The translations under genes and the position numbers were made by a program. This document shows, piece after piece, positions 1 through 8,408 of a stretch of 64,000 bases of DNA. The stretch spans positions 4,216,001-4,280,000 of the forward strand of contig NZ_CP128361.1 in assembly GCF_030345075.1 (NCBI RefSeq). The letters run 5' to 3'. The notes beneath the pieces were generated by a model. That model saw nothing but the letters and a program-made list of their open reading frames with translations. It had not been told where the DNA came from and did not search any database. Origin of the DNA: Solwaraspora sp. WMMA2065. GTDB lineage: Bacteria > Actinomycetota > Actinomycetes > Mycobacteriales > Micromonosporaceae. How positions within the stretch are numbered: the first letter of the stretch is position 1; every line of letters starts with the position of its first letter.

Positions 1-419
1 AGCAACCGCCCGAACTCGCTCATCTCGTCCGGGGACCAGTCGGCCAGCAGGTCCCGCATCGCGCCCACCCAGATCGCCCGGTTGCGGGTGTAGACCTGCA
101 CGCCGAGCTCGGTCGCCGCGATCACGCTGGCCCGCCGGTCGGTGGGATCCGGCGTACGGGTGGCCAGCCCGGCCGCCTCCAGCGCGGCGACCTGGCGGCT
201 CACCGTGGACAGGTCCAGGCCGAGGCCGTCGGCGAGCACGCTGAGCCGGGCCGGTCGGTCGCCGGCGATCCGCACCAGCAGGGTGTACGCCGCCCGCTCC
301 AGCGGCGGGTCGAACCGCAGCCGTTGGTAGAACATGTGCACCGACCGGTGGAAGACGCCGAACTGCTTGCCGAGGGCGATGAGCTCCGCGTCGGGACCGG
401 TCGGCGGGTCGGTGTGCAC
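1..419 (-). CDS. MarR-family transcriptional regulator, partial (C-terminus beyond left edge)
   Basis: The reverse strand encodes a winged-helix regulator of which about 139 N-terminal residues are visible. The recognition region contains LSTVSRQVAALEAAGLATR followed by the wing motif DPTDRRAS, which is typical of MarR proteins. I chose GTG at 419. An in-frame GTG at 431 just behind a G-rich stretch is an equally possible start. The gene is divergent from the heptose kinase gene, and a 15-bp palindrome lies between them, so it probably autoregulates and may control the sugar genes. Ligand unknown. Confidence 0.85.
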   Translation of the reverse strand, partial: MHTDPPTGPDAELIALGKQFGVFHRSVHMFYQRLRFDPPLERAAYTLLVRIAGDRPARLSVLADGLGLDLSTVSRQVAALEAAGLATRTPDPTDRRASVIAATELGVQVYTRNRAIWVGAMRDLLADWSPDEMSEFGRL

Positions 420-444
420 CGCCGATCTCACCCCATCCGATAGT

Positions 445-459
445 TGCTTGCTACAAGCA
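445..459. promoter_or_regulatory. Candidate MarR operator (inverted repeat)
   Basis: TGCTTG-CTA-CAAGCA is a perfect inverted repeat with 6-bp arms and a 3-bp spacer. It sits in the divergent region just upstream of the MarR-type gene, and this size and symmetry suit a MarR dimer. Binding is inferred. Confidence 0.55.
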
Positions 460-509
460 TTCTGCCATGCCGGAGCGGAAAGCCAACCGATATACCTGTG
501 ATCCCCGAC

Positions 510-2282
510 ATGTACCGACCCGCACGTTTGACCGCGCCCGTCCCGGGCACCCGCTGCCCCATGCGGCCCTCGTCCAACGACCAGCGGCACCGCACCGGGC
601 CGGCCGGCCCTGCCGGACCGCCCGGCGGCGCCGATCCCACCGGCCTCGGCGACCTCGTCGCGCAGTGGTCCGGCCACCCCGTCCTGGTCGTCGGTGACGC
701 GATGCTCGACGAATGGCGGTTCGCCACCTCCACCCGGCTCTGCCGGGAGGCACCCGCCCCGGTGCTCACCCTGGACCGGCGCCAGATCGCCGCCGGCGGT
801 GCCGCGAACACCGCGGTCAACCTCGCCGCGCTCGGCGCCCGCCCGCTGCTGGTCGCCCCGATCGGCGTCGACCCGGTCGGCGACCAGGTGGCCCGCTGCC
901 TGCACCGGGCCGGCGTGCAGGACCGGATGGTCGCCCAGCCGGGCACCCGTACCCCGGCGAAACGTCGGCTGCTCGCCGCCGACCAGATCCTGCTCCGCGA
1001 GGACGACGGCGGGCCGGCCGGCCCGCTCCCGGCCGAACAGGTCGAACGGCTGCTCGCCGCGCTCGTCGCCAGCACCGAGGAGATCCGGCTCGGCCCCGCC
1101 GAGCCGGATGTCGACGGCACCGGGGCGAATCCCGACGTGGTCCGGCCCGACCTGGTCATCTGCGACTACGGGCTCGGCGCGCTGCCCGACCGGATCCGCC
1201 GATGGCTGATCCGGCACCGGACCCGGTACGGCACCGTGGCCCTCGACGCCCACGACCTCACCCGGTGGTCCGGGCTGCGACCGACCCTGATCACGCCCAG
1301 CATCGCCGAGGCCGCACCGGTCGTCGGCGAACCCACGCCGGACCGCGACCGCGTCGCCGCCGCCCGGCGGCTGCTGCCCCGGCTGCACGCCGCAACCGGG
1401 GCGGACCTGGTGGCGGTGACCCTGGACACCGACGGCTCAGTCGTCGGCGACCGCAGCGGCGCCACGCACCACTGCCGTACCGAGCCGGTCGCGGCCAGCC
1501 GGGCGGTCGGCGCCGGCGACACCTACCTGGCCGCTCTCACCCTGTCGGTGGTCGCCGGTGCCACCCTGCCGGTCGCCGGCGAGCTGGCCCAGCTCGCCGC
1601 CGCGCTGACCGTAGGAGACTGCGGCACCTGCGTCTGCCACCGAGACACGCTGACCGACGCGTTGACCGAGGCGTTCCCGGCCGCGGCCGAAAGCGGCGGC
1701 CGGCGGGTCACCACCCCGGCTGCGACCCCGGCCGCCGGGACCGACCCCGCCGACCTCGTCGAGCAGGTACGCGTACAGCGTGCCGCCGGAGCCCGGATCG
1801 TCTTCACCAACGGCTGCTTCGACGTGCTGCACCGCGGTCACGTCGGCTACCTGGCGGAGGCCGCCGCCCTCGGCGACCTGCTGATCGTCGCCGTCAACTC
1901 GGACCACAGCGTGCGGCGGCTGAAAGGGCCGGACCGGCCGGTCAATCCGGCCGAGGACCGGGTCGCCGTGCTCGCCGCGCTGACCAGCGTCGACCACGTG
2001 GTGGTCTTCGAGGAGGACTCCCCGGCCGGGCTGATCGAGCGGATCCGGCCGGACGTCTACGTCAAGGGCGGCGACTACCCGCCGGACATGGTGCCCGAAG
2101 CGCCGCTGGTCCGCCAGCTCGGCGGGGCGGTGCACATCCTCGGCTACGTCGCGGACCGGTCCACCACGGCGGTCATCGAACGGATCCGGTCGGCGGCCGC
2201 CCCGATCAACCCGACCAGCGGGCCGGCCGGCCCACCCGAAGCGCACCCGGAACCCCAAGCACACCCGGAAGGAGCCCGATGA
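510..2282 (+). CDS. hldE: Bifunctional heptose-7-phosphate kinase / heptose-1-phosphate nucleotidyltransferase (HldE/RfaE-like)
   Basis: The protein has two domains. The first, about residues 45-400, is a PfkB/ribokinase-type kinase with the catalytic GAGDTYLAAL near residue 334. The second, about 420-570, is a cytidylyltransferase-type domain with the H-x-G-H signature (HRGH, residues 441-444) and a KGGDYPPDMVPE motif. In the known family these make D-glycero-manno-heptose 1,7-bisphosphate and then the nucleotide-activated heptose. The start is uncertain: ATG 510, GTG 498 and ATG 561 are in frame and none has a good Shine-Dalgarno. The stop overlaps the next gene (ATGA), so the two are translationally coupled. 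The dedicated phosphatase and isomerase of the pathway are not in view. Confidence 0.85.
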   Translation: MYRPARLTAPVPGTRCPMRPSSNDQRHRTGPAGPAGPPGGADPTGLGDLVAQWSGHPVLVVGDAMLDEWRFATSTRLCREAPAPVLTLDRRQIAAGGAANTAVNLAALGARPLLVAPIGVDPVGDQVARCLHRAGVQDRMVAQPGTRTPAKRRLLAADQILLREDDGGPAGPLPAEQVERLLAALVASTEEIRLGPAEPDVDGTGANPDVVRPDLVICDYGLGALPDRIRRWLIRHRTRYGTVALDAHDLTRWSGLRPTLITPSIAEAAPVVGEPTPDRDRVAAARRLLPRLHAATGADLVAVTLDTDGSVVGDRSGATHHCRTEPVAASRAVGAGDTYLAALTLSVVAGATLPVAGELAQLAAALTVGDCGTCVCHRDTLTDALTEAFPAAAESGGRRVTTPAATPAAGTDPADLVEQVRVQRAAGARIVFTNGCFDVLHRGHVGYLAEAAALGDLLIVAVNSDHSVRRLKGPDRPVNPAEDRVAVLAALTSVDHVVVFEEDSPAGLIERIRPDVYVKGGDYPPDMVPEAPLVRQLGGAVHILGYVADRSTTAVIERIRSAAAPINPTSGPAGPPEAHPEPQAHPEGAR

Positions 2283-3208
2283 GCAGACCGCTGCCGCCCG
2301 GGGACCCGGTCGAGTTCCGCCGCAACCGGCTGCTCGACGTACTCGTCCCGACCCGCAACCGAGCCGCCGAGCTGGCCGCCACCCTCGCCGGGCTCGCCGC
2401 GCAAGATGCCCCCGACGGGTTCGGGGTGGTGGTCAGCGACCAGTCCGACGGCGGGCCGGCGTGGGCCGACCCGGCCGCCGCCACCATGGTGCGGGCGCTG
2501 CGGCACACCGGTCACCCGGTGCTGCTCACCCGGCGGCTGCCCCGGCGCGGGCTGGCCGAGCACCGGGCGTACCTGCTCAGTCTCTCCACCGCCCGACTGG
2601 TGCTCATGCTCGACGACGACGTCTGGCTCGCCCCCGGCACGATCGACCGACTGGTCACCGCGATCACCGAACTGCGTTGTGGCTTCGTCGGCAACGCCGT
2701 ACACGGATTGTCCTACCTGGATGACGTACGGCCGCAGGACCACGACGGGTACGTCGAATGGGACGGCCGGCCGGAGCCGGAACGGATTCGCCCCGGTACG
2801 CCGCAGTGGTCGCGCGCCCGGCTGCACTCGGCCGCCAACCTGCTGCACGTCACCGAACGGCTCCAGCTGGGCGAGGGCCAGTGGCGGGCGTACCGGGTGT
2901 CCTGGATCGGCGGGTGCGTGCTGTTCGACCGGGCCAAGCTGGTCGCCGCCGGCGGTTTCGACTTCTGGCCCCGGATGCCGGTCGAGCACCAGGGCGAGGA
3001 CGTCGCCGCCCAGCTGGCGGTGCTCAGCCGCTACGGCGGTGCCGGCATCGTGCCCAGCGGCGCGTTCCACCTGGAGTCACCGACCACGGTCACCGACCGG
3101 CGGGTCGAATGCTGGCAGCTGCTGCTCGACGAGGAGGACACGACCGGGTACGCCCCGGCGGCGGCCGACAGCGGGTCACGGCATCAGCGGCAGGAGGTCG
3201 GACCGTGA
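2279..3208 (+). CDS. Family 2 (GT-A) glycosyltransferase
   Basis: A 309-aa protein opening with a GT-A Rossmann segment (LDVLVPTRNRAAELAATLAG). A DDD metal-nucleotide motif follows in LVLMLDDDVWLAP, and a later WIGGCVLFDR segment is of the kind found at the acceptor side of family 2 enzymes. There is no membrane segment. It overlaps hldE by 4 bp and the next gene by 4 bp, so all three form one coupled unit. It is likely to transfer a sugar in the same surface or secondary glycosylation pathway. Donor and acceptor cannot be read from sequence. Confidence 0.82.
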   Translation: MSRPLPPGDPVEFRRNRLLDVLVPTRNRAAELAATLAGLAAQDAPDGFGVVVSDQSDGGPAWADPAAATMVRALRHTGHPVLLTRRLPRRGLAEHRAYLLSLSTARLVLMLDDDVWLAPGTIDRLVTAITELRCGFVGNAVHGLSYLDDVRPQDHDGYVEWDGRPEPERIRPGTPQWSRARLHSAANLLHVTERLQLGEGQWRAYRVSWIGGCVLFDRAKLVAAGGFDFWPRMPVEHQGEDVAAQLAVLSRYGGAGIVPSGAFHLESPTTVTDRRVECWQLLLDEEDTTGYAPAAADSGSRHQRQEVGP

Positions 3209-3609
3209 CGGTACGGCTGGCCCGCCCGACCACCACGATCTGGCAGCTGGACGTGGCGGTGCTGCGTACCCTCGTCGAACTGCTGCCCGACGGCGAGGCG
3301 GCGCTGCTGGTCGACGCGCTGCCGCCGCTGCTGGCGATGGCGGCCCGTCCGGACCCGGACCACCGCCCGGACCCGGAGCACCGGCCGGAGCGGTTCGACG
3401 CCGCCGAGCTGGTCCGGCGGGTCCGCCGCCGGACCGCCCGGTACGACGCCGACGACCGGACGGTTCGCGACGGTGTGCGGTCCGCGTTGGACCGCGTCGC
3501 CGGCTACTGCCCGGCCGGGGTGCTGTACCGGGTGCAGCTACCGTTGCCCGACGACGTCCGGAAGTTGTTCCCCCCGCCGGTCCAGGTGCACGCCGCCGGT
3601 GCCGGCTGA
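3205..3609 (+). CDS. DUF2267-like protein
   Basis: A 134-aa helical protein starting at GTG within GTGA, overlapping the glycosyltransferase stop. The repeated pattern (a helix with LVELLPDGEA, then a segment ending in LPLPDDVRKLFPPP) matches the two-repeat DUF2267 fold, in which each repeat ends with an LP.....LF motif. Function unknown. Its last 72 bp overlap the convergent family 9 glycosyltransferase gene. It is probably the last gene of the hldE operon. Confidence 0.65.
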   Translation: MTVRLARPTTTIWQLDVAVLRTLVELLPDGEAALLVDALPPLLAMAARPDPDHRPDPEHRPERFDAAELVRRVRRRTARYDADDRTVRDGVRSALDRVAGYCPAGVLYRVQLPLPDDVRKLFPPPVQVHAAGAG

Positions 3610-4776
3610 CTCCCCCCAGCCGCCGGACGCCGCAGGAGCCAGCTCCAGCACCGCGTCGACCACCTCGGCGACCGGCACGTCGGTCACGAACGACTCCTGA
3701 TGGCCACAGTCGCGCCCGTCGCCCCGGGCCGGGAAGCCGACCGTACTGACGTCCATCCCGCACACCGGGCAGTGGATGGTGAACGCGGCCAGCGGGCGGT
3801 GCCGGCCGCGTACCGGCGGGGCACCGTTGAGCAGGTTGCCGATCCAGTAGATGCCGACCGTCGGCGCGCCTACCGCGGCCGCCAGGTGCAGCGGGCCGGT
3901 GTCGTTGGCGACCAGGACCGCGCAGCCGGCCAGCAGCCCGGCCAGGCCGCCCAGGCTCAACTCGTCCACGACGGTCCGCACCGGCCGGGCCGTCGCCGCG
4001 CTGACCTCGGCGACCACGTCCCGCTCCGGCCCGGTGCCGGTCACCAGCACCTCGAAACCACGGTCGGTCAGCGCGTCGGCGACCGCTGCGAACCGGTCCG
4101 CCGGCCACCGTCGGCGCGGGTCGCTGGCCCCCGGGTGCAGCACCACCCTGGGCCGCCGGGCCGGGCCGAGCACCCGGTCCGCCTCGGCCCGGTCGGCGCC
4201 GGTCACCGGCACCGTGGGCTGCAGCGTCACCGGTTCGGCACCGACGAGCCCGGCCACCTCCAGGTAGCGGAACACCTCGGGCTGGTAGTAGACGTACCGG
4301 ATCCAGTGGTCCAGCGGCGGCGCGTCGGCCGCCCGCAATCCGGCGGTGACCCGCGCGCCCAGCGCCGCGACCAGCGGATTGCTGTTGCGGCCGCCGCCGT
4401 GCAACTGCACCGCAAGGTCGAACGACTCACGCCGGGCCCGGTCCAGGAACTGGGTCATCGTGACCGGCTCGTCGTCGGGCTGCGCCGCCCGGATACCGTC
4501 CGCGGCCGGCACCACCAGCACCCGGTCCACCGGGCCCGGCCGGTCGGCCACCGGCCGGGCATCCAGCCAGCGGGCATGCCAGGGCGCGCCGAGCAGCACC
4601 AGCTCCGCCTGCGGGTACGCGGCCCGCAACGCGGTCAACGCCGGGACGGCGAAAATGAAGTCACCGAGCGCGTTGGCGCGCAGCACCGCGATCCGGTGCA
4701 CGTCCGGCACCAGCCGGTCGCCGGCAGCGTCGACGGTCAGGGCCAGCGTGGCCGGCCGGGCCGGGTCGGCGGTCAT
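3538..4776 (-). CDS. Family 9 glycosyltransferase (heptosyltransferase-like)
   Basis: A 412-aa GT-B protein. The N-terminus has IAVLRANALGDFIFAVPAL and the C-terminal half has NDTGPLHLAAAVGAPTVGIY, both diagnostic of the ADP-heptose:LPS heptosyltransferase family. Family members transfer heptose from a nucleotide donor, which matches the hldE product encoded on the facing strand. Near the end is a cysteine cluster (CPVCGMD, later DCGHQ) that could bind a metal and is not part of the usual core. The ATG overlaps the Hsp20 stop (ATGA). The gene tail overlaps the convergent DUF2267 gene. Confidence 0.85.
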   Translation of the reverse strand: MTADPARPATLALTVDAAGDRLVPDVHRIAVLRANALGDFIFAVPALTALRAAYPQAELVLLGAPWHARWLDARPVADRPGPVDRVLVVPAADGIRAAQPDDEPVTMTQFLDRARRESFDLAVQLHGGGRNSNPLVAALGARVTAGLRAADAPPLDHWIRYVYYQPEVFRYLEVAGLVGAEPVTLQPTVPVTGADRAEADRVLGPARRPRVVLHPGASDPRRRWPADRFAAVADALTDRGFEVLVTGTGPERDVVAEVSAATARPVRTVVDELSLGGLAGLLAGCAVLVANDTGPLHLAAAVGAPTVGIYWIGNLLNGAPPVRGRHRPLAAFTIHCPVCGMDVSTVGFPARGDGRDCGHQESFVTDVPVAEVVDAVLELAPAASGGWGESAGTGGVHLDRRGEQLPDVVGQR

Positions 4777-5381
4777 CGGGCGGTGCTGGCCTGCTGCCGC
4801 TGCGGGTCCGCCTCACCCGCGTACGGATGGTGCATCTCCCGGTCGGCGGCCGGATCGATCTCCTCCGCGACGGTCCCGGTGCCGTCCGTGGTGATCCGGA
4901 CCTGTTCGGCCCGGCCGGACCGGGCGGCGACCGAACCGGCGGTCGGCTGCTGGTGCTGCGGCCGGCCCACGGTGATCGACCGGCGGCCGCCCGGCTCGGC
5001 CCGGGGCATCGTGACGGTGAGCAGTCCGTGGTCCATCACCGCGTCCATCCGGTGTACGTCCACCCCGCTGGGCAGGCGCAGCCGGTACTCGAAGCCGCGC
5101 TCGGTCGAACCGGTGTCCGCCAGCCCGTTGTCGACGTTGACCTCCTGCTCGGACCGGCCCCGCAGGCACAGGTCCGCGCCGTCGATCTCCACCGCCACCT
5201 CCTCCGGCGCGACGCCGGGCAGCCGGGCGACCACCCGCCAGCCGTCGTCGGTGTCCAGCAGCTCGACCTCGGGTACGCCGGCGTCGCCGCCGAAGACCCG
5301 GCCCAGCTCCGACCAGAGCGACTGCAGACTGCCGATCGGATCCCAGCCGCGTTCCTGCATCTGGTCGCGGGGTTGGCTCAT
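4773..5381 (-). CDS. Hsp20/alpha-crystallin small heat-shock protein
   Basis: A 202-aa protein with an alpha-crystallin domain at about residues 35-130. It includes GWRVVARLPGVAPEEVAVEI and the closing beta segment LPSGVDVHRMDAVMDHGLLTVTMPR, whose G-L-L-T-V-T is the family hallmark. The tail after residue 140 is hydrophilic and disordered-looking. The start at 5381 follows a GGGAGGTGTCC ribosome site. Such proteins hold unfolding clients as oligomers. It is the first gene of a coupled pair with the family 9 glycosyltransferase, an unusual partnership. Confidence 0.88.
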   Translation of the reverse strand: MSQPRDQMQERGWDPIGSLQSLWSELGRVFGGDAGVPEVELLDTDDGWRVVARLPGVAPEEVAVEIDGADLCLRGRSEQEVNVDNGLADTGSTERGFEYRLRLPSGVDVHRMDAVMDHGLLTVTMPRAEPGGRRSITVGRPQHQQPTAGSVAARSGRAEQVRITTDGTGTVAEEIDPAADREMHHPYAGEADPQRQQASTAR

Positions 5382-5580
5382 CGGACACCTCCCGTGCGGT
5401 TCGGCCGGGCGGGAGGGTGGACCCGCCCGGTCAGTGGGGCAGCATCCCCGGCGCGTACCCCTGGATCGGGGCGGCAAACCCGGTTCGCTGCCGGCAGCGG
5501 CCCTCGGCGGCCCAGGCCCGGGGCGGCAGCGGCGGCGCTCGGCGGCGGTGTCGGACCCAGGGTGGGTTAGGGTCGTTGTC

Positions 5581-6486
5581 GTGGCGGAACTCGATGTCAT
5601 CACCGAGCGGTCGGATCCGGCGGTCCAGCGGATCATCGACGTCACCAAGCATTCGCGATCCGTCGTTCGCACCGTGCTGATCGAGGACACCGAGCCGCTC
5701 GTGCAGGCGATTCACGCCGGGCTGGAGTTCATCGAGGTCTACGGGGTGCAGACCAGCCCGCTGGCCGACGAGGTGATCACCGCATGCCGGCGGGAGAGAA
5801 TCCCGGTCCGCCTGGTAGCGGCTCCGATCATGAACGACCTGTTCCGGACCGACAAGAAGCCCAAGGCGTTCGGGATTGCCCGGGTCCCGAGACCGTGGAG
5901 CTTCGACGAGCTGTCCCGGACGACCGGCGACCTCATCGTCCTGGACGGGGTGAAGATCGTCGGCAACATCGGGGCCATCGTGCGCACGTCGTTCGCGCTC
6001 GGCGCCGGCGGCATCGTGCTGGTGGACAGCGATCTGACCACCATCGCGGACCGGCGGCTGATCAGAGCCAGCCGGGGTTACGTCTTCTCGCTGCCGATCG
6101 TGCTCGCGTCGCGGGCCGAGGCGACCGGCTACTTCCGGCGTACCGGCATCCCGTTGATCGCCTTCGACGCCGACGGCGATCTCGCGGTCAGCGATCTGCG
6201 TGACGCGGACGAGCAGCTCGCCCTGCTGCTGGGTAGCGAGAAGACCGGCACGTCGCGTTCCTTCGAGAGCATCTCCCGCCATTCGGTGTCGATCCCCATC
6301 GACCCGGCCGCGGAGTCGCTGAACGTCTCCGTCTGCGCCGGGATCGCACTGTACGAGCGTTACCACTGGAACCTCGCCGACCGTCGGCGCCCGCCACAGC
6401 CTGCGGCGCCAGCTCAGCAGCAGCCCGCCAAGCGCCGCACCAGAAGGCCGGCGTCGTCGTCCGGCGGGCCGGGCCGCCGCCGCTGA
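5581..6486 (+). CDS. tsnR: 23S rRNA (adenosine(1067)-2'-O)-methyltransferase, thiostrepton-resistance type
   Basis: The first ~270 of 301 residues align collinearly with the Streptomyces thiostrepton-resistance methylase Tsr as I remember it. The N-terminal L30e-like recognition domain (SDPAVQRIIDVTK) is followed by a SPOUT domain with LDGVKIVGNIGAIVRTS and ESLNVSV. Residues I recall as important in Tsr fall at identical numbers: N129, R135, R165, E220, S246, N248. The enzyme methylates the ribose of A1067 in the GTPase centre and blocks thiopeptide binding. An extra ~30-residue Ala/Pro/Arg-rich tail is not in Tsr. The gene stands alone, with its own GTG start. No thiopeptide precursor or cyclodehydratase gene is visible in the window. 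Confidence 0.93.
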   Translation: MAELDVITERSDPAVQRIIDVTKHSRSVVRTVLIEDTEPLVQAIHAGLEFIEVYGVQTSPLADEVITACRRERIPVRLVAAPIMNDLFRTDKKPKAFGIARVPRPWSFDELSRTTGDLIVLDGVKIVGNIGAIVRTSFALGAGGIVLVDSDLTTIADRRLIRASRGYVFSLPIVLASRAEATGYFRRTGIPLIAFDADGDLAVSDLRDADEQLALLLGSEKTGTSRSFESISRHSVSIPIDPAAESLNVSVCAGIALYERYHWNLADRRRPPQPAAPAQQQPAKRRTRRPASSSGGPGRRR

Positions 6487-6624
6487 CCACCTCAACGAGT
6501 TGGTTGATCCGCCGGCTGCCACCGCAGATCGGGCCCATCGTCGACGTCTATACGCGTTGGTGACTTCAGGTGCTTTCCTTGCAGCGATAGGTTACCTCCA
6601 TGGTCCGGACTACCGGTTCAGGCT

Positions 6625-6662
6625 TGATGCCAGAGGTGCATCAAGATGCACCTCTGGCATCA
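6625..6662. terminator. 38-bp perfect inverted repeat downstream of tsnR
   Basis: Two 18-bp arms (6625-6642 and 6645-6662) are perfectly complementary with only AA between them. The repeat lies about 140 bp after the tsnR stop and could end its transcript, though no T-run follows. The near-zero loop and perfect arms are also compatible with the end of a mobile element or a dimeric protein site. The role is inferred. Confidence 0.5.
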
Positions 6663-6742
6663 CGTCATCGAACACACCCTTGGCCCCTCGGAGCCGGCGA
6701 GGGGCATCTCGCCGAGGCACCGACCACCACCCGCCACTCACG

Positions 6743-6900
6743 GTGTCCCTGTACGACGCGGTGAACTCCGGCCGGCTCCACCTCGCCCGCCTACGTACGG
6801 CCGGTCTGCCGCAGCCCCGCGCGTGCGACGGTCGGATCCGTCCTGGTGATCGACGGCGCCGGCCCGGCGCTGACGACGGCACGGCCGAAACCCCGTTGGG
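6743..6900 (+). pseudogene. Transposase remnant (fragment, frameshifted)
   Basis: A short stretch reads SLYDAVNSGRLHLARLRTAGLPQPR then ACDGRI, resembling the start of an actinobacterial transposase family in which ...LYDA.N.GR.D..RLR..L.GLPLPR..DGR.VL.VDVS is conserved. After DGRI the reading frame shifts and VLVIDG continues one frame over. The rest of the transposase (catalytic core) is absent. Together with the nearby palindrome it marks past insertion activity between tsnR and the next gene. The rest of 6487-6914 shows nothing I can assign. Confidence 0.4.
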
Positions 6901-6914
6901 CGGCGTCGCCTGCT

Positions 6915-8408
6915 CTACGGCGGCGGATAGAACATGCCCTGCGCGGTCACCGACGGACTGGCCGCCGACTCGTTGCCGGCGGCGTCGACGGCGACCACCG
7001 TGTACGTGTGCCAGGTCCCCCCGCCCACCGGCAGCGTCAGCTGGGTCCCGTCGGTCGCGCCGACGACGGTCGCTCCCTCGTACACCCGGTAGCTGACGGC
7101 GGGCTCGCCTCCGACGGAGGCAGACCACACCAGGGTGAGCCGAGCGTCGGTGGGCCAGTTGCCGGGGGTGTTGCCGGTCACCTCGAGCGACGCCGGTGCC
7201 GCCGGCCGGGCGGCGGGACCGGGTGCGGTGGTGACCCGCGCCGGGGCGGAGCGTGGGGTCTCGCCGCAGGGCTGAGGGAGGGTCGCGCTGACCCGGTAGA
7301 CGTGCCGGGACGCCGACGGCAGCCCGGAGACGACCGTCTCCGGGTAGCGGGAGGTGGCGACAGCCGTGTCACCGTCCCAGACGGTGTACGAGGTGGCGGT
7401 CGCGTCGAAGGTCCAGCTCAGCCGCACCGACGACGGGGAGAGCGCGGTCGCCGCCAGCCCGACCGGCCGGGGCGGGCTGCCCAGGCAGGTCTCGGTGCTG
7501 GCTGACACCGCCGGGCTGTGCGCCGACTCGTTGCCGGCGGAATCGAGCGCGGCGACGGTGAAGCGGTGCCAGGTGGCGTGGAAGAGCCGCTGGACGGTGG
7601 CCGTGGTGCCGACGCTGACGGCGACCCGGGTGCCACCCTCGTAGACCGCGTACCGGTCCGGCGGCGGTCCGGCCGGCGCGGTCCAGGCCAGGCTGATGGT
7701 GGTGTCGGTTCGCCCGGTGACGGTGAGGTCGGTAGGCGGGGCGTGCCGCGCGGGCTCGCCGGCGGCGGTCGTGGCGCTGGTCGAGCCGACCAGTTCGGTG
7801 AATCCGGGGCTGCATTGGTTGAGCCGGAAGAGCTGGATCTGGTGATCGGTGGCAGGTGCCAGACCGCCGACCCGGGCGCTGGTCAGCGACGTCCAGCCCA
7901 GGCTGACGCCGTCCACCCGCAGTTCCAGTTCGCCGCCGAGCGGGTGCCGGGGCCAGGAGAGCGAGACCGCCGACGCGGTGACGGCGGTGACGGTGATCGG
8001 CAGGGTCGGGGTCGGCAGACACTCCGGGTTGACCCCGGAGAGCCAGGAGCGGCCGGTCACCGGGTCGGTCGGCGCCGACTCCCGCCCGTGCCGGTCGACG
8101 GCGGTGACGGTGTACACGTGTGACGAGCCGAAGGGCACGTTCATCGTCGCCGACGTGGTGCTGGTGCGGGCGACCACTTCTCCGCCCTCGTACACCCGGA
8201 AGGAGTGGACCCGTGGCCCGGTGGGCGGTTGCTGCCAGGTCAGGCTGATCGCGACGCCGTTGGTGCTGGCCCACAGCGCGGTCGGGGTCGTCGGGCCGGC
8301 CGGTCCGCCGTACCGCGCGGCGGCGGGGGATGCGCCGAGCAGGATGACGGCGATGAGTGCGGCGATGGTCAGCGCGGCGGCGCCGCGCCAGTGGGATGGG
8401 GTACGCAC
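6915..8408 (-). CDS. Secreted protein with five fibronectin type III domains
   Basis: A 497-aa protein with a Sec signal peptide (basic start, hydrophobic ALTIAALIAVILLGASPAAA). About five ~90-residue FN3 repeats follow. Each has the S-x-x-L-x-W strand (e.g. VSLSWPRHP, ISLAWTAPAG, VRLSWTFDA) and the Y-x-V-x-A-x-D motif (VYTVTAVDRHGRES, FTVAALDSAGNES, YTVVAVDAAGNES). No catalytic domain is present, and the protein ends just after the last repeat with FYPPP. FN3 arrays usually act as extracellular spacers or carbohydrate or surface binders. It is divergent from the PTM operon with 660 bp between. Confidence 0.85.
   Translation of the reverse strand: MRTPSHWRGAAALTIAALIAVILLGASPAAARYGGPAGPTTPTALWASTNGVAISLTWQQPPTGPRVHSFRVYEGGEVVARTSTTSATMNVPFGSSHVYTVTAVDRHGRESAPTDPVTGRSWLSGVNPECLPTPTLPITVTAVTASAVSLSWPRHPLGGELELRVDGVSLGWTSLTSARVGGLAPATDHQIQLFRLNQCSPGFTELVGSTSATTAAGEPARHAPPTDLTVTGRTDTTISLAWTAPAGPPPDRYAVYEGGTRVAVSVGTTATVQRLFHATWHRFTVAALDSAGNESAHSPAVSASTETCLGSPPRPVGLAATALSPSSVRLSWTFDATATSYTVWDGDTAVATSRYPETVVSGLPSASRHVYRVSATLPQPCGETPRSAPARVTTAPGPAARPAAPASLEVTGNTPGNWPTDARLTLVWSASVGGEPAVSYRVYEGATVVGATDGTQLTLPVGGGTWHTYTVVAVDAAGNESAASPSVTAQGMFYPPP

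Noticed and set aside
6500-6740. Possible small gene downstream of tsnR
   Set aside because: The open frame crosses the 38-bp palindrome, lacks a ribosome site and shows no coding bias. Only the later transposase-like fragment is supported.
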